In this document: positions 7,756 through 15,536 of the stretch, piece by piece
Position numbering within the stretch: position 1 is the stretch's first letter
How the letters are laid out: each line of letters starts with the position of its first letter
From: an uncultured Microbacterium sp.
GTDB lineage: Bacteria; Actinomycetota; Actinomycetes; Actinomycetales; Microbacteriaceae
Direction: 5' to 3'
Length of the DNA stretch: 17,204 nucleotides
Assembly: GCA_937926065.1 (NCBI GenBank)
Contig: CALANM010000103.1
Location: forward strand, 1 to 17,204
The notes under the pieces: generated by a model
Database searches by the model: none
What the model was told of the DNA's origin: nothing
What the model saw: only the letters and a program-made list of their open reading frames with translations
Position numbers and translations under genes: made by a program

Positions 7756-8430
7756 TCAGCGTCGGTTCATGTCAGCGAACAGCTCGACCGACGCGTCGAG
7801 CGCCTCGTCGTAGCTCATGGTCGCGAAGCGGTGGAACGCAGGGCGCCCGATCCTGGCGACGCCGCCGGCCCGCGCGGCGCTGTCGAGCCACGCCGAGACG
7901 TGCGCGGTGAGATCGGCCGGTTCGGCGATCGCGTTGATGAGGCCGACCTCGCGCGCTCGCTTGGTGTCGAACGGCTCTCCCGACCCGATGTTCTCCATCG
8001 CCCATCGCGGCCCGATCCGGTGGATGATCGGCACCTGCGCGACCATCGGCCAGATGCCGACCGACACTTCGCGGGTCCCGATGCGCGCGTGCGGCACCGC
8101 GACGGCGTAGTCGACCGCCGCGACGAGGGACGCCCCGGATGCCACGGCGTCGCCGTTGACGGCCGCGGCGATGGGCGTGCCGAGCGTCGGGAGCAGCTTC
8201 AGCAGGTCGGCGAGGGCGCTCGCGAAGGCGACGGGGTCTCCTCCGGCCTGGATGGCGGGGATGTCGAGCCCGCTGCAGAAGACGTCGCCGTCGCCCGTCA
8301 GCACGATGCCGGTCGTCTCGGCATCGGCGTCGGCAGTCGTCAGCTGCTCGACCAGTCCGGCGATGACGTCGGGGTTGAGGAGGTTTCCCTCGCCGGCGGG
8401 GTTGCTGATCGTGATCGTCGCGATGCCCAT
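7756..8430 (-). CDS. Enoyl-CoA hydratase/isomerase (crotonase) family protein
   Basis: A 224-residue crotonase-fold protein acting on an acyl-CoA thioester; the particular substrate cannot be read from sequence. The oxyanion-hole segments are FCSGLDI (51-57) and VNGDAVASGASLVAAVDYAVA (91-111). Glutamates at 121 (GTREVSVGIWP) and 146 (RWAMENIGSGE) align with the two catalytic glutamates of enoyl-CoA hydratase, so hydratase chemistry is possible. The protein is about 30 residues shorter than typical (~255), mostly at the C-terminus and in loops. GGAAGG lies 6 bases before the ATG at 8430. It is downstream of the VanZ-RDD gene but separated from it by a hairpin, so it is probably transcribed on its own. 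Confidence 0.9.
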   Translation of the reverse strand: MGIATITISNPAGEGNLLNPDVIAGLVEQLTTADADAETTGIVLTGDGDVFCSGLDIPAIQAGGDPVAFASALADLLKLLPTLGTPIAAAVNGDAVASGASLVAAVDYAVAVPHARIGTREVSVGIWPMVAQVPIIHRIGPRWAMENIGSGEPFDTKRAREVGLINAIAEPADLTAHVSAWLDSAARAGGVARIGRPAFHRFATMSYDEALDASVELFADMNRR

Positions 8431-8449
8431 GCGTGACCTTCCGAGTGCC

Positions 8450-8471
8450 GGATCGTCCCCAGTGACGATCC
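8450..8471 (-). terminator. Hairpin between the VanZ-RDD gene and the crotonase gene
   Basis: GGATCGTC (8450-8457) and GACGATCC (8464-8471) form a perfect 8-bp stem with a 6-base loop, 11 bases past the TAA of the VanZ-RDD gene. There is no T-tract in the leftward direction, so this is a likely but unproven terminator. Confidence 0.45.
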
Positions 8472-8481
8472 CTTCAGCACC

Positions 8482-9537
8482 TTATCGATCCCGCGCGTCG
8501 ACGAGCTCGCGACCCGTCAGGATGCCGGGGAGTCCGCGGCCGCGACGCGTCGTGAGCACGAGCACGACGGCGACGAACGCGAACCAGGACGCGACCCACG
8601 ACCAGTCCTCCGGGAGCAGCGTCAGCAGGTGATACCCGCCGATCCCCGCGGCGAACCTCACGAGCCGGGCCGCGGTCTGCGGCATCCGACCGCCCCGGTA
8701 TTCGAGCTCGACGGCGAAGTCGCCGACCGAGCGCCCCGTCGCGAGGATGAGGAGCAGCCACGCGAGGGCGACGACGCCCGTCGAGAGGAGCGTCGCGATC
8801 GTGCCGTCGACGACCGCGGCATGGTCGCCCACGATGTATTCGAGCACCAGCTGCGTCGCCACGCTCACCGCGGCGGCGACGATGCCGGCTCCCAGCACGT
8901 CGCAGAGGACCGCGAGCAGGCGACGACGCCGCGTGACCGGGCGCGGCTCCCGCGCATCGGCCGCCGGCGCGATCCCCCGCAGTCGACGGGGCACCAGCAG
9001 CGACAGGGTCGCGCCGATCAGGGCGCCGAGCGTGTTGGTCATCAGATCGCCGACGTCGAAGAACCGGTAGGCGCACGGATAGACGCCCCACACGCCCGTC
9101 AGCTGAGTCGTCTCGACGAAGAGCGAGACGGCGAAGCCGATCACGACGGTCGTGACGAGCCCCCGGCCGAGGAGCCCGCGCACGAAGAAGCCGAGCGGCA
9201 CGAACAGCAGGACGTTGAGGAGCAGCTGCTGCAGCTCAGGACTGCGGATCGGGTTGCCGGGCCCGGCGAACGCCGCCTGGAGGTCGCGCACGACCGCCAT
9301 CGGATCGGTGATCGCCCCGACGCAGCGGATCAGGTCAGGGTCGGGCAGCGGCAGGAGGGTGTACGTCCAGATCGCGAAGAAGTAGACGAGGAACGCCGCC
9401 CACGCGACGAACCGCCATGCCGTCAGGCCGCCGCGGCGTCGGTAGCTCACCGCGACGAACGGAACGAAGAGGGCAGCCCCGACCAGCACGCCCGCGAGCG
9501 TCGCGACGAGGGCGGAGATCAGTCGGTCATCATCCAC
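8482..9537 (-). CDS. VanZ-like and RDD domain fusion membrane protein
   Basis: A 351-residue membrane protein with two domains. Residues ~5-190 are VanZ-like: helices at 8-31 and 42-63, then LLLNVLLFVPLGFFVRGLLGRG (106-126) and SLFVETTQL...YRFFDVGDLMTNTLGALIG (138-175), the conserved VanZ signature. Residues ~200-340 are an RDD domain: RRRRLLAVLCDVLGAGIV (203-220), further helices at about 247-267 and 313-329, and a terminal GLPGILTGRELVDAR. VanZ gives teicoplanin resistance in enterococci, but most VanZ-like proteins have no known role and RDD domains are also poorly understood, so resistance should not be inferred. The start is GTG at 9537; no Shine-Dalgarno precedes it, while TAGGCT ends 6 bases upstream, again suggesting leaderless translation. 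Confidence 0.9.
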   Translation of the reverse strand: MDDDRLISALVATLAGVLVGAALFVPFVAVSYRRRGGLTAWRFVAWAAFLVYFFAIWTYTLLPLPDPDLIRCVGAITDPMAVVRDLQAAFAGPGNPIRSPELQQLLLNVLLFVPLGFFVRGLLGRGLVTTVVIGFAVSLFVETTQLTGVWGVYPCAYRFFDVGDLMTNTLGALIGATLSLLVPRRLRGIAPAADAREPRPVTRRRRLLAVLCDVLGAGIVAAAVSVATQLVLEYIVGDHAAVVDGTIATLLSTGVVALAWLLLILATGRSVGDFAVELEYRGGRMPQTAARLVRFAAGIGGYHLLTLLPEDWSWVASWFAFVAVVLVLTTRRGRGLPGILTGRELVDARDR

Positions 9538-9543
9538 GCATCG

Positions 9544-9549
9544 AGCCTA
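9544..9549 (-). promoter_or_regulatory. Predicted -10 box, leaderless start of the VanZ-RDD gene
   Basis: TAGGCT (9549-9544 on the minus strand) fits TAnnnT and lies exactly 6 bases before the GTG start. No good -35 is evident. A small stem CAGCG/CGCTG (9558-9571) just upstream may terminate the ABC transporter operon. Confidence 0.35.
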
Positions 9550-9578
9550 GCCAGGGGCAGCGCGGCCGCTGGGTGCGG

Positions 9579-10268
9579 TCAGTGGACGAGGGCGGGTTCG
9601 CCGAGGCGTCCGTCGACCATCTCCAGCACGCGGTCGCAGTGCTCGAGCACGTCGTGGTCGTGCGTCACCATCACGACCGCGACCTGCGCCTCGTGGGCCC
9701 GCTCGGCCAGCAGCTCGACGACCTCGTGGCTGCGACGACGGTCGAGGGCGGCCGTGGGCTCGTCGGCGAGCACGAGCGTCGGCTCGTTGACGAGGGCGCG
9801 GGCGATGCCGACGCGCTGACGCTCGCCGCCGGAGAGCTGTCCCGGACGGTGTGATGCGCGGTGCGCGATCCCCACCGACTGCAGCGGGCCGTCGACGTCC
9901 ACGCGCCGGCGGCCGGCGAGGCGGCCCGCCAGGCGCAGCTGGTCGGCGGCGGTCAGCGAGGGCAGGAGGTTGCCCGACTGGAAGACGAAGCCGATGTTCT
10001 CGAGGCGGAAGCGCGTCGTCGCACGACGCGAGAGCGTGGCGAGGTCGGTGCCGTGCACCCGCACGACGCCGCTGTCCAGCCGCGTCAGGGCGCCTGCGGC
10101 CGCCAGCAGCGACGACTTCCCGGCTCCCGACGGGCCGACGACCGCGACCAGTTCGCGGGGCATGACCGTGAGGGAGACCGAATCGAGCGCGCGGACGCGC
10201 GAGTCGCCGTCGCCGAGTTCGAGGACCGCGTCGACGATCTCGAGGGCGGGTGCTTCGTTGATGTTCAT
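9579..10268 (-). CDS. ABC transporter ATP-binding protein (MacB/LolD type)
   Basis: A 229-residue ATPase that powers the FtsX-like permease encoded directly upstream; this pair is of the mechanotransmission (MacB/LolD/FtsE) group, which exports peptides, lipids or drugs or acts on envelope substrates. Walker A is GPSGAGKSS (45-53), Q-loop Q97 in FVFQSGNLLPSL, signature LSGGERQ (145-151), Walker B LVLADEP (165-171) and switch His H203 in VMVTHDHD. The start ATG overlaps the permease stop in an ATGA, so translation is coupled. The N-terminus (MNINEAPALEI) is normal and the length is typical. Confidence 0.96.
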   Translation of the reverse strand: MNINEAPALEIVDAVLELGDGDSRVRALDSVSLTVMPRELVAVVGPSGAGKSSLLAAAGALTRLDSGVVRVHGTDLATLSRRATTRFRLENIGFVFQSGNLLPSLTAADQLRLAGRLAGRRRVDVDGPLQSVGIAHRASHRPGQLSGGERQRVGIARALVNEPTLVLADEPTAALDRRRSHEVVELLAERAHEAQVAVVMVTHDHDVLEHCDRVLEMVDGRLGEPALVH

Positions 10269-11407
10269 CGCTGTCCTCCCAGGGCGCGAAGCGGGTCGAT
10301 GCGTGTGATGCGCAGCACGGAGACGGCCGCGCCGATCATGCCGAGCACGATCGTGAGCACGGATGCCGTGAGGATGGGCGCGAACTCGAGGTCGAAGGGC
10401 ATGGCATCCGGCATGGCGGCGCCCATGGCCACTCCGGCGGCGACGCCGAGCGCCGTGAATCCGACGAGCAGGATCGCCGCCTGGGCGAGGCTGTCGCGCA
10501 CGAGGTACGCACTGGAGGCGCCGGTCGCCCGGAGCACTGCGAGGTCGTGGGCGCGCTGAATGGTCCAGACCATGAAGAACGCACCGACCACGAGGGCGCA
10601 GATGACGTAGAGGAACACCTGGATCATGCTCAGAGTGAGCGTCTCGGCCTCATATCCCGGAGAGGCGTTGAACGCCTCGGTGAGGGTCATGGTGGTCGTC
10701 TCGGCCGCGGCATCCATCGCCTCGACGTCGACCTCAGCGTCGTCCTCCGCGAGGATCGCCACGACGCTCGCGTAGGGGAAGTCCATCTCGGCGATGCGGT
10801 CTTCGCTGGGCGCGCCCGGTTCGGCGAGGCCGGCGGCCATCAGGCGCCACGTGTCGACGGGCAGGTAGGCGACGTCGACGTGGCCGAAGGTCGCCTGTCC
10901 CTGCGTGAAGCCGACGACGGTCAGCTCGACCTCGGTGCGGTCGAGGGTGATGACGGTGCCCAGCTCGACGCCGTTGCCGCGCAGCGTCTCCGAGACGACG
11001 ATGCCGTCGACGCGGCCGACGCCGTCTCCGTCTGAGATGGCCGGCGAGAGGAAGCCGTCCGGCTCGACCCCGAACAGCGTCAGGTCGATCTGCGTGTCGT
11101 CATCGGTGACCCCGTTGACGATGTTGACGCCCATCGGCTCCGCCGATGCGACGCCCTCGGCATCCTGCCAGGCGCCGAGCTGATCGTCGTCGATGACGGA
11201 ACGGCTGAAGGCGTTGTCGGTCATCGTGCCTTCGTTGAAGGCGAACGCGGTCGCCCTCATCGACTTGAGGCCCGAGACGCCGTCGTTGACGAGACCGGAG
11301 GAGAGGCCGGACAGCAGCACGACGAGCACGGAGATCAGCGCGATCACGGTGCCCATTAGCGCGAACCGGCCGCGAGCGAACCGCAGTTCGCGCAGCGCGA
11401 GGAACAT
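10265..11407 (-). CDS. ABC transporter permease, FtsX/MacB-like
   Basis: A 380-residue permease with the topology of the FtsX family: one N-terminal helix (about 16-35), a large extracytoplasmic domain (about 36-260), then three helices (about 262-282, 308-331, 343-366) and the C-terminal IDPLRALGG typical of MacB-like permeases. The cytoplasmic coupling segment RAHDLAVLRATGASSAYLVRDSL (285-307) is the most conserved feature. I chose the ATG at 11407, where MFLALRELRFARGRFALMG gives the usual amphipathic start; the open frame extends to 11479, but that part overlaps the promoter and operator. This is the one-permease, one-ATPase arrangement, with a TetR gene upstream on the same strand. The substrate is unknown. 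Confidence 0.93.
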   Translation of the reverse strand: MFLALRELRFARGRFALMGTVIALISVLVVLLSGLSSGLVNDGVSGLKSMRATAFAFNEGTMTDNAFSRSVIDDDQLGAWQDAEGVASAEPMGVNIVNGVTDDDTQIDLTLFGVEPDGFLSPAISDGDGVGRVDGIVVSETLRGNGVELGTVITLDRTEVELTVVGFTQGQATFGHVDVAYLPVDTWRLMAAGLAEPGAPSEDRIAEMDFPYASVVAILAEDDAEVDVEAMDAAAETTTMTLTEAFNASPGYEAETLTLSMIQVFLYVICALVVGAFFMVWTIQRAHDLAVLRATGASSAYLVRDSLAQAAILLVGFTALGVAAGVAMGAAMPDAMPFDLEFAPILTASVLTIVLGMIGAAVSVLRITRIDPLRALGGQR

Positions 11408-11441
11408 GAGCAGCTTTCGGTGGGAGAGGGAGGAAGATGCC

Positions 11442-11474
11442 GACAGTGTGTCGACAACATACCGACATTCTGTC
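11442..11474 (-). promoter_or_regulatory. Tandem palindrome (GACA-N3-TGTC twice) around the exporter promoter
   Basis: GACAGTGTGTC (11442-11452) and GACATTCTGTC (11464-11474) are two copies of the same palindrome, GACAnnnTGTC, with centres 22 bp apart (two helical turns). Between them, on the minus strand, TATGTT (11461-11456) is a good -10 candidate for the permease-ATPase operon, with a weak -35 (GCGTTT, 17-base spacer). A further perfect palindrome TGTCGACA (11449-11456) lies in the middle. This is what a dimer-pair operator for the adjacent TetR protein would look like; the link is inferred. Confidence 0.6.
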
Positions 11475-11496
11475 ACCAAAACGCGTCAGACAGAAA

Positions 11497-12072
11497 TCAG
11501 AGCAGCAGACCCCGCGTCAGCATCCGGAACACATCGTCGGAGACGCTCTTCGGATCGACACCGTGGGACACGAGCTGCACGCCCGCCGCCAGCAGCCCCT
11601 GAACGAGAGTCGCCGTCGAGGGCATCACGTCGATCCCCAGGTGGTCGAGCACGCGATGGACGGGCCGCATCAGCGCATCGTGGAGCGCCATCAGGTCATC
11701 CATGCGACTCGGACTGAGATCCGCCTCACGCAGGACGGAGGCGAGCGCATGGCGACCGTCCGCCGACATCGTCATCGTCGCCTCGACGAAGGCCCGCAGC
11801 TCCGCCTCACCCGGCTCGACGGGCGCGAGGATCGCCTCCATCTCGGCATCCCACTGCTCGATCGCCTCCATCGCGATCGCCACGAGCAGGTCGTCCTTCG
11901 AAGGGAAGTAGTCGTAGAAGCTGGAGCGCGACAGACCCGCCTTCTCACAGACGCTCCGCGGAGTGAAGCCCGCCAGCCCCGCCTCGGCGAGCACCTTCTC
12001 CCCCGCCGAGATCAGCGCCGTGCGCTGAGCAGCGCGATGCTCGACGACGGTCGGCGCGGAGATCCGGGGCAT
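11497..12072 (-). CDS. TetR family transcriptional regulator
   Basis: A 191-residue TetR-type repressor. The N-terminal DNA-binding domain spans about 13-65: QRTALISAGEKVLAEAGLAGFTPRSVCEKAGLSRSSFYDYFPSKDDLLVAIA, with the helix-turn-helix at about 36-56. The rest (66-191) is helical ligand-binding and dimerisation sequence without an identifiable ligand. I chose the ATG at 12072 rather than 12108 because GATAAT, a near-consensus -10, ends 6 bases before it, implying a leaderless transcript. The gene lies 89 bases upstream of the ABC permease on the same strand and is divergent from the FabG-like gene, so either or both may be its targets. Repeated GACAnnnTGTC palindromes in front of the permease favour the exporter. 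Confidence 0.93.
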   Translation of the reverse strand: MPRISAPTVVEHRAAQRTALISAGEKVLAEAGLAGFTPRSVCEKAGLSRSSFYDYFPSKDDLLVAIAMEAIEQWDAEMEAILAPVEPGEAELRAFVEATMTMSADGRHALASVLREADLSPSRMDDLMALHDALMRPVHRVLDHLGIDVMPSTATLVQGLLAAGVQLVSHGVDPKSVSDDVFRMLTRGLLL

Positions 12073-12078
12073 TGGACA

Positions 12079-12084
12079 ATTATC
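12079..12084 (-). promoter_or_regulatory. Predicted -10 box, leaderless start of tetR
   Basis: GATAAT (12084-12079 on the minus strand) matches TATAAT at 5 of 6 positions and stands exactly 6 bases before the ATG at 12072. On the plus strand the region reads GGACAATTATCTCC; it carries a GACA half-site similar to the exporter operator, which could allow autoregulation. Elsewhere in 12085-12231, GTCCAG (12118-12123) / CTGGAC (12133-12138) is a 6-bp inverted repeat that could serve the divergent gene. Confidence 0.4.
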
Positions 12085-12231
12085 TCCGGCGCCGGGCGCG
12101 CGGGACATCTTCCGGCAGTCCAGCCCTCACGACTGGACCGTGCCGCCCCGCCCGCAGTGTGCTTTCCTTCGAGGACGCGGCAACGTCGTCGGAAGCCCCG
12201 GAACGCCCCGCCGAAGCAGAGGAGCAGCACC

Positions 12232-12963
12232 GTGACCAAGACCGTCGCCATCGTCACCGGAGGCAGCAGGGGCATCGGTCGCGCTGTCGTCGAGCGGCTC
12301 GCCCGCCGCGGGCACGTCGTGCTGGCGGCGCACCGCTCCGATCACGAGCCGATCAGCGTCGTCGGCCGCGAGACGTCCGTCGTGCACCTGCGATGCGACG
12401 TCACTGACGCTGACGCACCCGCCCGCATCCTGGATGCCGCAGAAGCGCTCGGCGACGTCACCGTGCTCGTCAACAACGCCGGCGTGACAGGACGGATCGG
12501 TCCTCTTCACACGGCAGACAACGACGAGATACGACGGGTCATCGACGTCAACCTCACGGCCCTCATCCGGCTCACGCGAGAGGCGGTGAGAAGGTGGGGA
12601 TCCTCGCCGCAGCGCGATGATCGGACGATCGTCAACGTGTCATCGATCGCCGCGCGCACCGGTTCGCCCGGTGAATACGTCTGGTACGCCGCGTCGAAGG
12701 CCGGAGTGGAGGCCTTCACGGTCGGGCTCGCCAAAGAGGTCGCACCGCTGGGGATCCGCGTCAATGCCGTCAGCCCCGGCACCACGGCGACCGGCATCCA
12801 TGCACGAGCGGGGCAACCCGACCGCGTCGAGCGGATCGCGTCGCGGACACCGCTCGGCCGCGTCGCGACGCCGCAGGAGATCGCCGCCGCGATCGAATGG
12901 CTCACCACCTCGGACGCGTCGTATGTGTCGGGCGCCGTGCTCCCGGTGAGCGGCGGGAGCTGA
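12232..12963 (+). CDS. FabG-like SDR family oxidoreductase
   Basis: A 243-residue classical SDR, closest in pattern to 3-oxoacyl-ACP reductase FabG, an NADPH-dependent reductase; whether it works in fatty-acid synthesis or on another carbonyl is unknown. Seen are TGGSRGIG (9-16), CDVTDAD, VLVNNAG (78-84), Ser138 in VNVSSIA, Tyr152 and Lys156 in WYAASKAG, and VNAVSPGTTATGI (177-189). The end YVSGAVLPVSGGS is the usual FabG terminus. The GTG start at 12232 is supported by GAGGAG 7 bases upstream. The frame is open upstream to 11437, but that part is antisense to tetR and is not coding. It is divergent from tetR and convergent with the MocR gene. Confidence 0.93.
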   Translation: MTKTVAIVTGGSRGIGRAVVERLARRGHVVLAAHRSDHEPISVVGRETSVVHLRCDVTDADAPARILDAAEALGDVTVLVNNAGVTGRIGPLHTADNDEIRRVIDVNLTALIRLTREAVRRWGSSPQRDDRTIVNVSSIAARTGSPGEYVWYAASKAGVEAFTVGLAKEVAPLGIRVNAVSPGTTATGIHARAGQPDRVERIASRTPLGRVATPQEIAAAIEWLTTSDASYVSGAVLPVSGGS

Positions 12964-12993
12964 CAGGCTCGCGTCTGCGGCAGAGCGGGTCAG
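12960..12993. terminator. Hairpin spanning the two convergent stop codons
   Basis: CTGAC (12960-12964) pairs with GTCAG (12989-12993), and after a 2x2 internal loop GCTC pairs with GAGC. The arms hold the TGA of the SDR gene and the TCA of the MocR gene, as at 7314-7349. It is weak (5 plus 4 bp) and has no T-tract. Confidence 0.3.
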
Positions 12994-14435
12994 ATCGCCG
13001 ACGCCGCCTGACGCGCCGCTGTCAGGCTCTCGCCTCCGCCCAGCTGCCCCCAGACCTGCGCGAGCACCCGCACGCCCCGGTCCAGCTCGTCGGTCGGGCC
13101 GGTGATCGGGAGGCGCAGGTGGCGTTCCAGCGAACCGTCGACCGAGAACTTCGGCCCCGGTACCAGCGCGACCCCGTGCGCACGCGCACGCGAGGTGAGC
13201 GCGGTGCTGCCGGCGTGATCGAGCGTCACCCACAGCGACATCCCGCCGTCGGGCGAGGGCACGGTCCACTGCGGAAGATGTCGCTGCAGCGACGCGGTGA
13301 GGACGCCTCGGTTGGCGCGCAACAGTCGCCGTCGGTCGGCGACCAGCTCGTCCATCCTGCGGAGGACCTCCACGCCGATCAGCTGCTCGATCGGCGGGGT
13401 TCCGAGGTCGCCGGCCGGCCGAGCCTGAACGAGCCGCTTGATCACGGCTTCGTCGGCGCGAATCCATCCGATGCGCAGCCCGCTCCAGATCGATTTCGAC
13501 AGCGAGCCCAGTGTGATGACTCCCGAGCCCGACGGTCCGCCGTCCCTGGCCGCGTGACGCGCGAAGGGTCCGTCGTCCCACGGCCGGTCGATGTTCAGGT
13601 CGGCGGTGGCCTCGTCGACGATCAGGACCGTCCCGGCCACGCGAGCTGCCTGAACCAGCCTCGACCGATCCTCAGGGGCGAGCGATGCGCCCGTCGGATT
13701 GTGGAAGTCGGGCATGAGATAGGCGACGGCGGGCCTGGTCTGCTGAATGGTGGCGATGAGGTGAGGGACGTCCCAGCCGTCGACCGTGACAGGGGTGGCG
13801 ACGACACGCGCGCCCGCCCTGTGAAGGGCCTCATACGCGTGCGGGTACGTGGGGCTTTCGACCAGCGCCACGTCGAAGCGGTTCACGAGCGCGTGAGAGG
13901 AGAGCGCGATGGCGTGCTGGCCGCCCGTGGTCACCATGATCTGCTCACGCGACGTCGGCAGCCCCCGGCGCGTGTACCGATCGGCGATGGCCTGACGGAG
14001 CGGGTCGATGCCGAGCAGGTCGAAGCCGGGAAAGCGCGTGATGTCGGGGAGGTGGCGTGTGACCTCGGTGATCAGCTCGCTCAGGCCGGAGACCGGCGGG
14101 GGAACCGCGCCCGCGAACCCGGGGCCGCCGCTCTCCCGCTTCGACACGTCTGCGAGACTCGGCAGCGTCGCCCGGCTGCCAGAGCCATGCCGGCTGATCA
14201 GATAGCCGGTGTCACGCAGCCGTTGGTACGCAGCCACGACGGTCGTGCGGCTGCGCCCGAGCGCGCCGGCCAGCTCACGCTCCGATGGCAGACGCGTGCC
14301 CGTGGGGATCCGTCCGTCGACGATCAGCACCTGGATCCGCCCGGCGAGCTCTGCATATGCGACCGGTTCGGCCCCCAGGCCACCGGTCATCGAGATCAGA
14401 GCGCGGGCAGAGAGACGCGGGCCTGCGACGGACAT
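12990..14435 (-). CDS. MocR-type regulator: GntR DNA-binding domain fused to an aminotransferase domain
   Basis: A 481-residue MocR/PdxR-subfamily regulator. Residues ~25-88 are a GntR winged helix (YAELAGRIQVLIVDGRIPTGTRLPSERELAGALGRSRTTVVAAYQRLRDTGYL). Residues ~120-465 are a fold-type I aminotransferase-like domain: TTGGQHAI (169-176), MPDFHNPTGA (241-250), D274 in LIVDEATADL, and the PLP lysine K314 in TLGSLSKSIWSGLRIGW. All PLP-binding positions are kept, so the protein should bind PLP and sense an amino compound or PLP itself. Such regulators usually control the divergent gene, here the dehydrogenase-cupin pair. A repeated 15-bp site lies in the intergenic region, and one copy covers this gene's own ATG. 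Some members activate pdxST, but no vitamin B6 genes are visible here. Confidence 0.93.
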   Translation of the reverse strand: MSVAGPRLSARALISMTGGLGAEPVAYAELAGRIQVLIVDGRIPTGTRLPSERELAGALGRSRTTVVAAYQRLRDTGYLISRHGSGSRATLPSLADVSKRESGGPGFAGAVPPPVSGLSELITEVTRHLPDITRFPGFDLLGIDPLRQAIADRYTRRGLPTSREQIMVTTGGQHAIALSSHALVNRFDVALVESPTYPHAYEALHRAGARVVATPVTVDGWDVPHLIATIQQTRPAVAYLMPDFHNPTGASLAPEDRSRLVQAARVAGTVLIVDEATADLNIDRPWDDGPFARHAARDGGPSGSGVITLGSLSKSIWSGLRIGWIRADEAVIKRLVQARPAGDLGTPPIEQLIGVEVLRRMDELVADRRRLLRANRGVLTASLQRHLPQWTVPSPDGGMSLWVTLDHAGSTALTSRARAHGVALVPGPKFSVDGSLERHLRLPITGPTDELDRGVRVLAQVWGQLGGGESLTAARQAASAI

Positions 14436-14493
14436 GAATCCAGCATGCGCAACTGGACCTGGCGACGATGCAGAACTTCATGATTCCGTCATG
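14433..14493. promoter_or_regulatory. Repeated CATG-N7-CATG site between the MocR gene and its divergent neighbour
   Basis: CATGAATCCAGCATG (14433-14447) and CATGATTCCGTCATG (14479-14493) are the same site twice in the same orientation, 12 of 15 bases identical and 46 bp apart. Each contains a direct repeat of CATG with an 11-bp period. The first overlaps the MocR start codon. Direct-repeat operators are known for MocR/PdxR regulators, so these are candidate binding sites. Confidence 0.45.
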
Positions 14494-14536
14494 GATTGGC
14501 AGAAAGCAGACGCTGATGGACCGAAGGCGGGGCGGC

Positions 14537-15409
14537 ATGACGACGGAGACAGGATTCATCGGCCTGGGGCTCATGGGCTCGGCTGTCGCAGGCCGCATCC
14601 TCACCGCTGCGCCGCTGCGCGTATGGAATCGCACGCCGGCAGCGTGCGAGCCGCTGATCGCGGCAGGCGCCGTCGCTGCGGACTCCCCCGCGGCTGTCTT
14701 CGAGCGCTGCCGCACCGTCTTCGTCATGGTCACCGACGAAGCGGCCGTCGACGATGTCCTGGCTTTCGACGAACGCCTGCTGCGTGGCCGCACGATCGTG
14801 CAGATGAGCACCGTCGCCCCCGCCTACTCCGAAGCACTGGCGGCCCGCGTGGCTCGCGCGGGAGGGGCGTTCGTCGAAGCTCCCGTGTCGGGTTCACGTC
14901 AGCCGGCACTCGACGGCCGGCTGATCTCGATGCTCGCGGGAGAGGAAGCCGCCGTCGAAGAGGCTGCCGCCCTTCTGCAGCCCGCGTGCGCCCGCGTCTT
15001 CCGATGCGGCCTCCCGCCTCAGGCGATGCGCATGAAGCTCGCCGTCAACGTGTTCCTGATCACGCTCGCCACGGGACTCGCCGAGGCGTTCCACCTCGCG
15101 GAGGAGCTCGATCTTCCGCTCACGACGCTGCGCGACGTTCTCGACGCGGGCCCCATGGCATCCTTCGTGTCACGCGCCAAGGCGACCGCGCTCATCGACG
15201 ACGACTTCTCGCCTCAGGCGGCGATCGCCGACGTGCTCAAGAACGCGAACCTCGTCGTGGCGGCCGCACGCGAACGCGGCGTGTCGGGTCCCCTCATGGA
15301 GGAGAGCGCGCGCCTTTACTCCGAAGCCCTCCTGCTCGGCCATGGGAACGACGACATGGCCGCCGTCATCGCCGCCTACCGCCAGCGCACGCGGCCCGCC
15401 CGGCGGTGA
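14537..15409 (+). CDS. NAD(P)-dependent beta-hydroxyacid dehydrogenase (3-hydroxyisobutyrate dehydrogenase-like)
   Basis: A 290-residue member of the beta-hydroxyacid dehydrogenase/6-phosphogluconate dehydrogenase superfamily, which oxidises 3-hydroxy acids or reduces the matching semialdehydes or imines. The Rossmann motif GFIGLGLMG is at 6-14 and VWNRT (29-33) lies at the cofactor-selecting position (Asn-Arg-Thr favours NADP(H)). The substrate loop is FVEAPVSGSRQPALDG (112-127). The catalytic lysine is K167 in AMRMKLAVN, with N171, and K235 is in DVLKNANL. The start is uncertain: I take 14537, where the fold begins, with GAAGG 9 bases upstream; ATGs at 14468 and 14516 are in frame but overlap the candidate operator or lack a good ribosome site. 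It is divergent from the MocR gene, its probable regulator. Confidence 0.9.
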   Translation: MTTETGFIGLGLMGSAVAGRILTAAPLRVWNRTPAACEPLIAAGAVAADSPAAVFERCRTVFVMVTDEAAVDDVLAFDERLLRGRTIVQMSTVAPAYSEALAARVARAGGAFVEAPVSGSRQPALDGRLISMLAGEEAAVEEAAALLQPACARVFRCGLPPQAMRMKLAVNVFLITLATGLAEAFHLAEELDLPLTTLRDVLDAGPMASFVSRAKATALIDDDFSPQAAIADVLKNANLVVAAARERGVSGPLMEESARLYSEALLLGHGNDDMAAVIAAYRQRTRPARR

Positions 15410-15536
15410 TCGCCGACGCGGGGATCGTGCGCGTCAGTCCAGTTCCGCAGAATGGCCACCGAGCCGGTCAGTCGAGGCCGCGAGGATGACGGAACGGTCT
15501 CACTGTGCAGATCGGACATCGCGAGAGGAGTCACGG

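Noticed and set aside
8482..9537. Glycopeptide resistance function from the VanZ-like domain
   Set aside because: VanZ-like domains are widespread and mostly of unknown function; no vanHAX-type genes are near.
9579..12072. Antimicrobial-peptide exporter assignment for the TetR-ABC operon
   Set aside because: The architecture is compatible, but nothing in the sequence identifies the substrate; no peptide precursor gene was found nearby.
11437..12231. Upstream extension of the FabG-like frame
   Set aside because: It is antisense to tetR and lacks SDR homology; GTG 12232 has a proper ribosome site.
12897..14483. A 528-codon plus-strand frame antisense to the MocR gene
   Set aside because: No motifs and shadow-type composition; the MocR frame has complete GntR and aminotransferase motifs.
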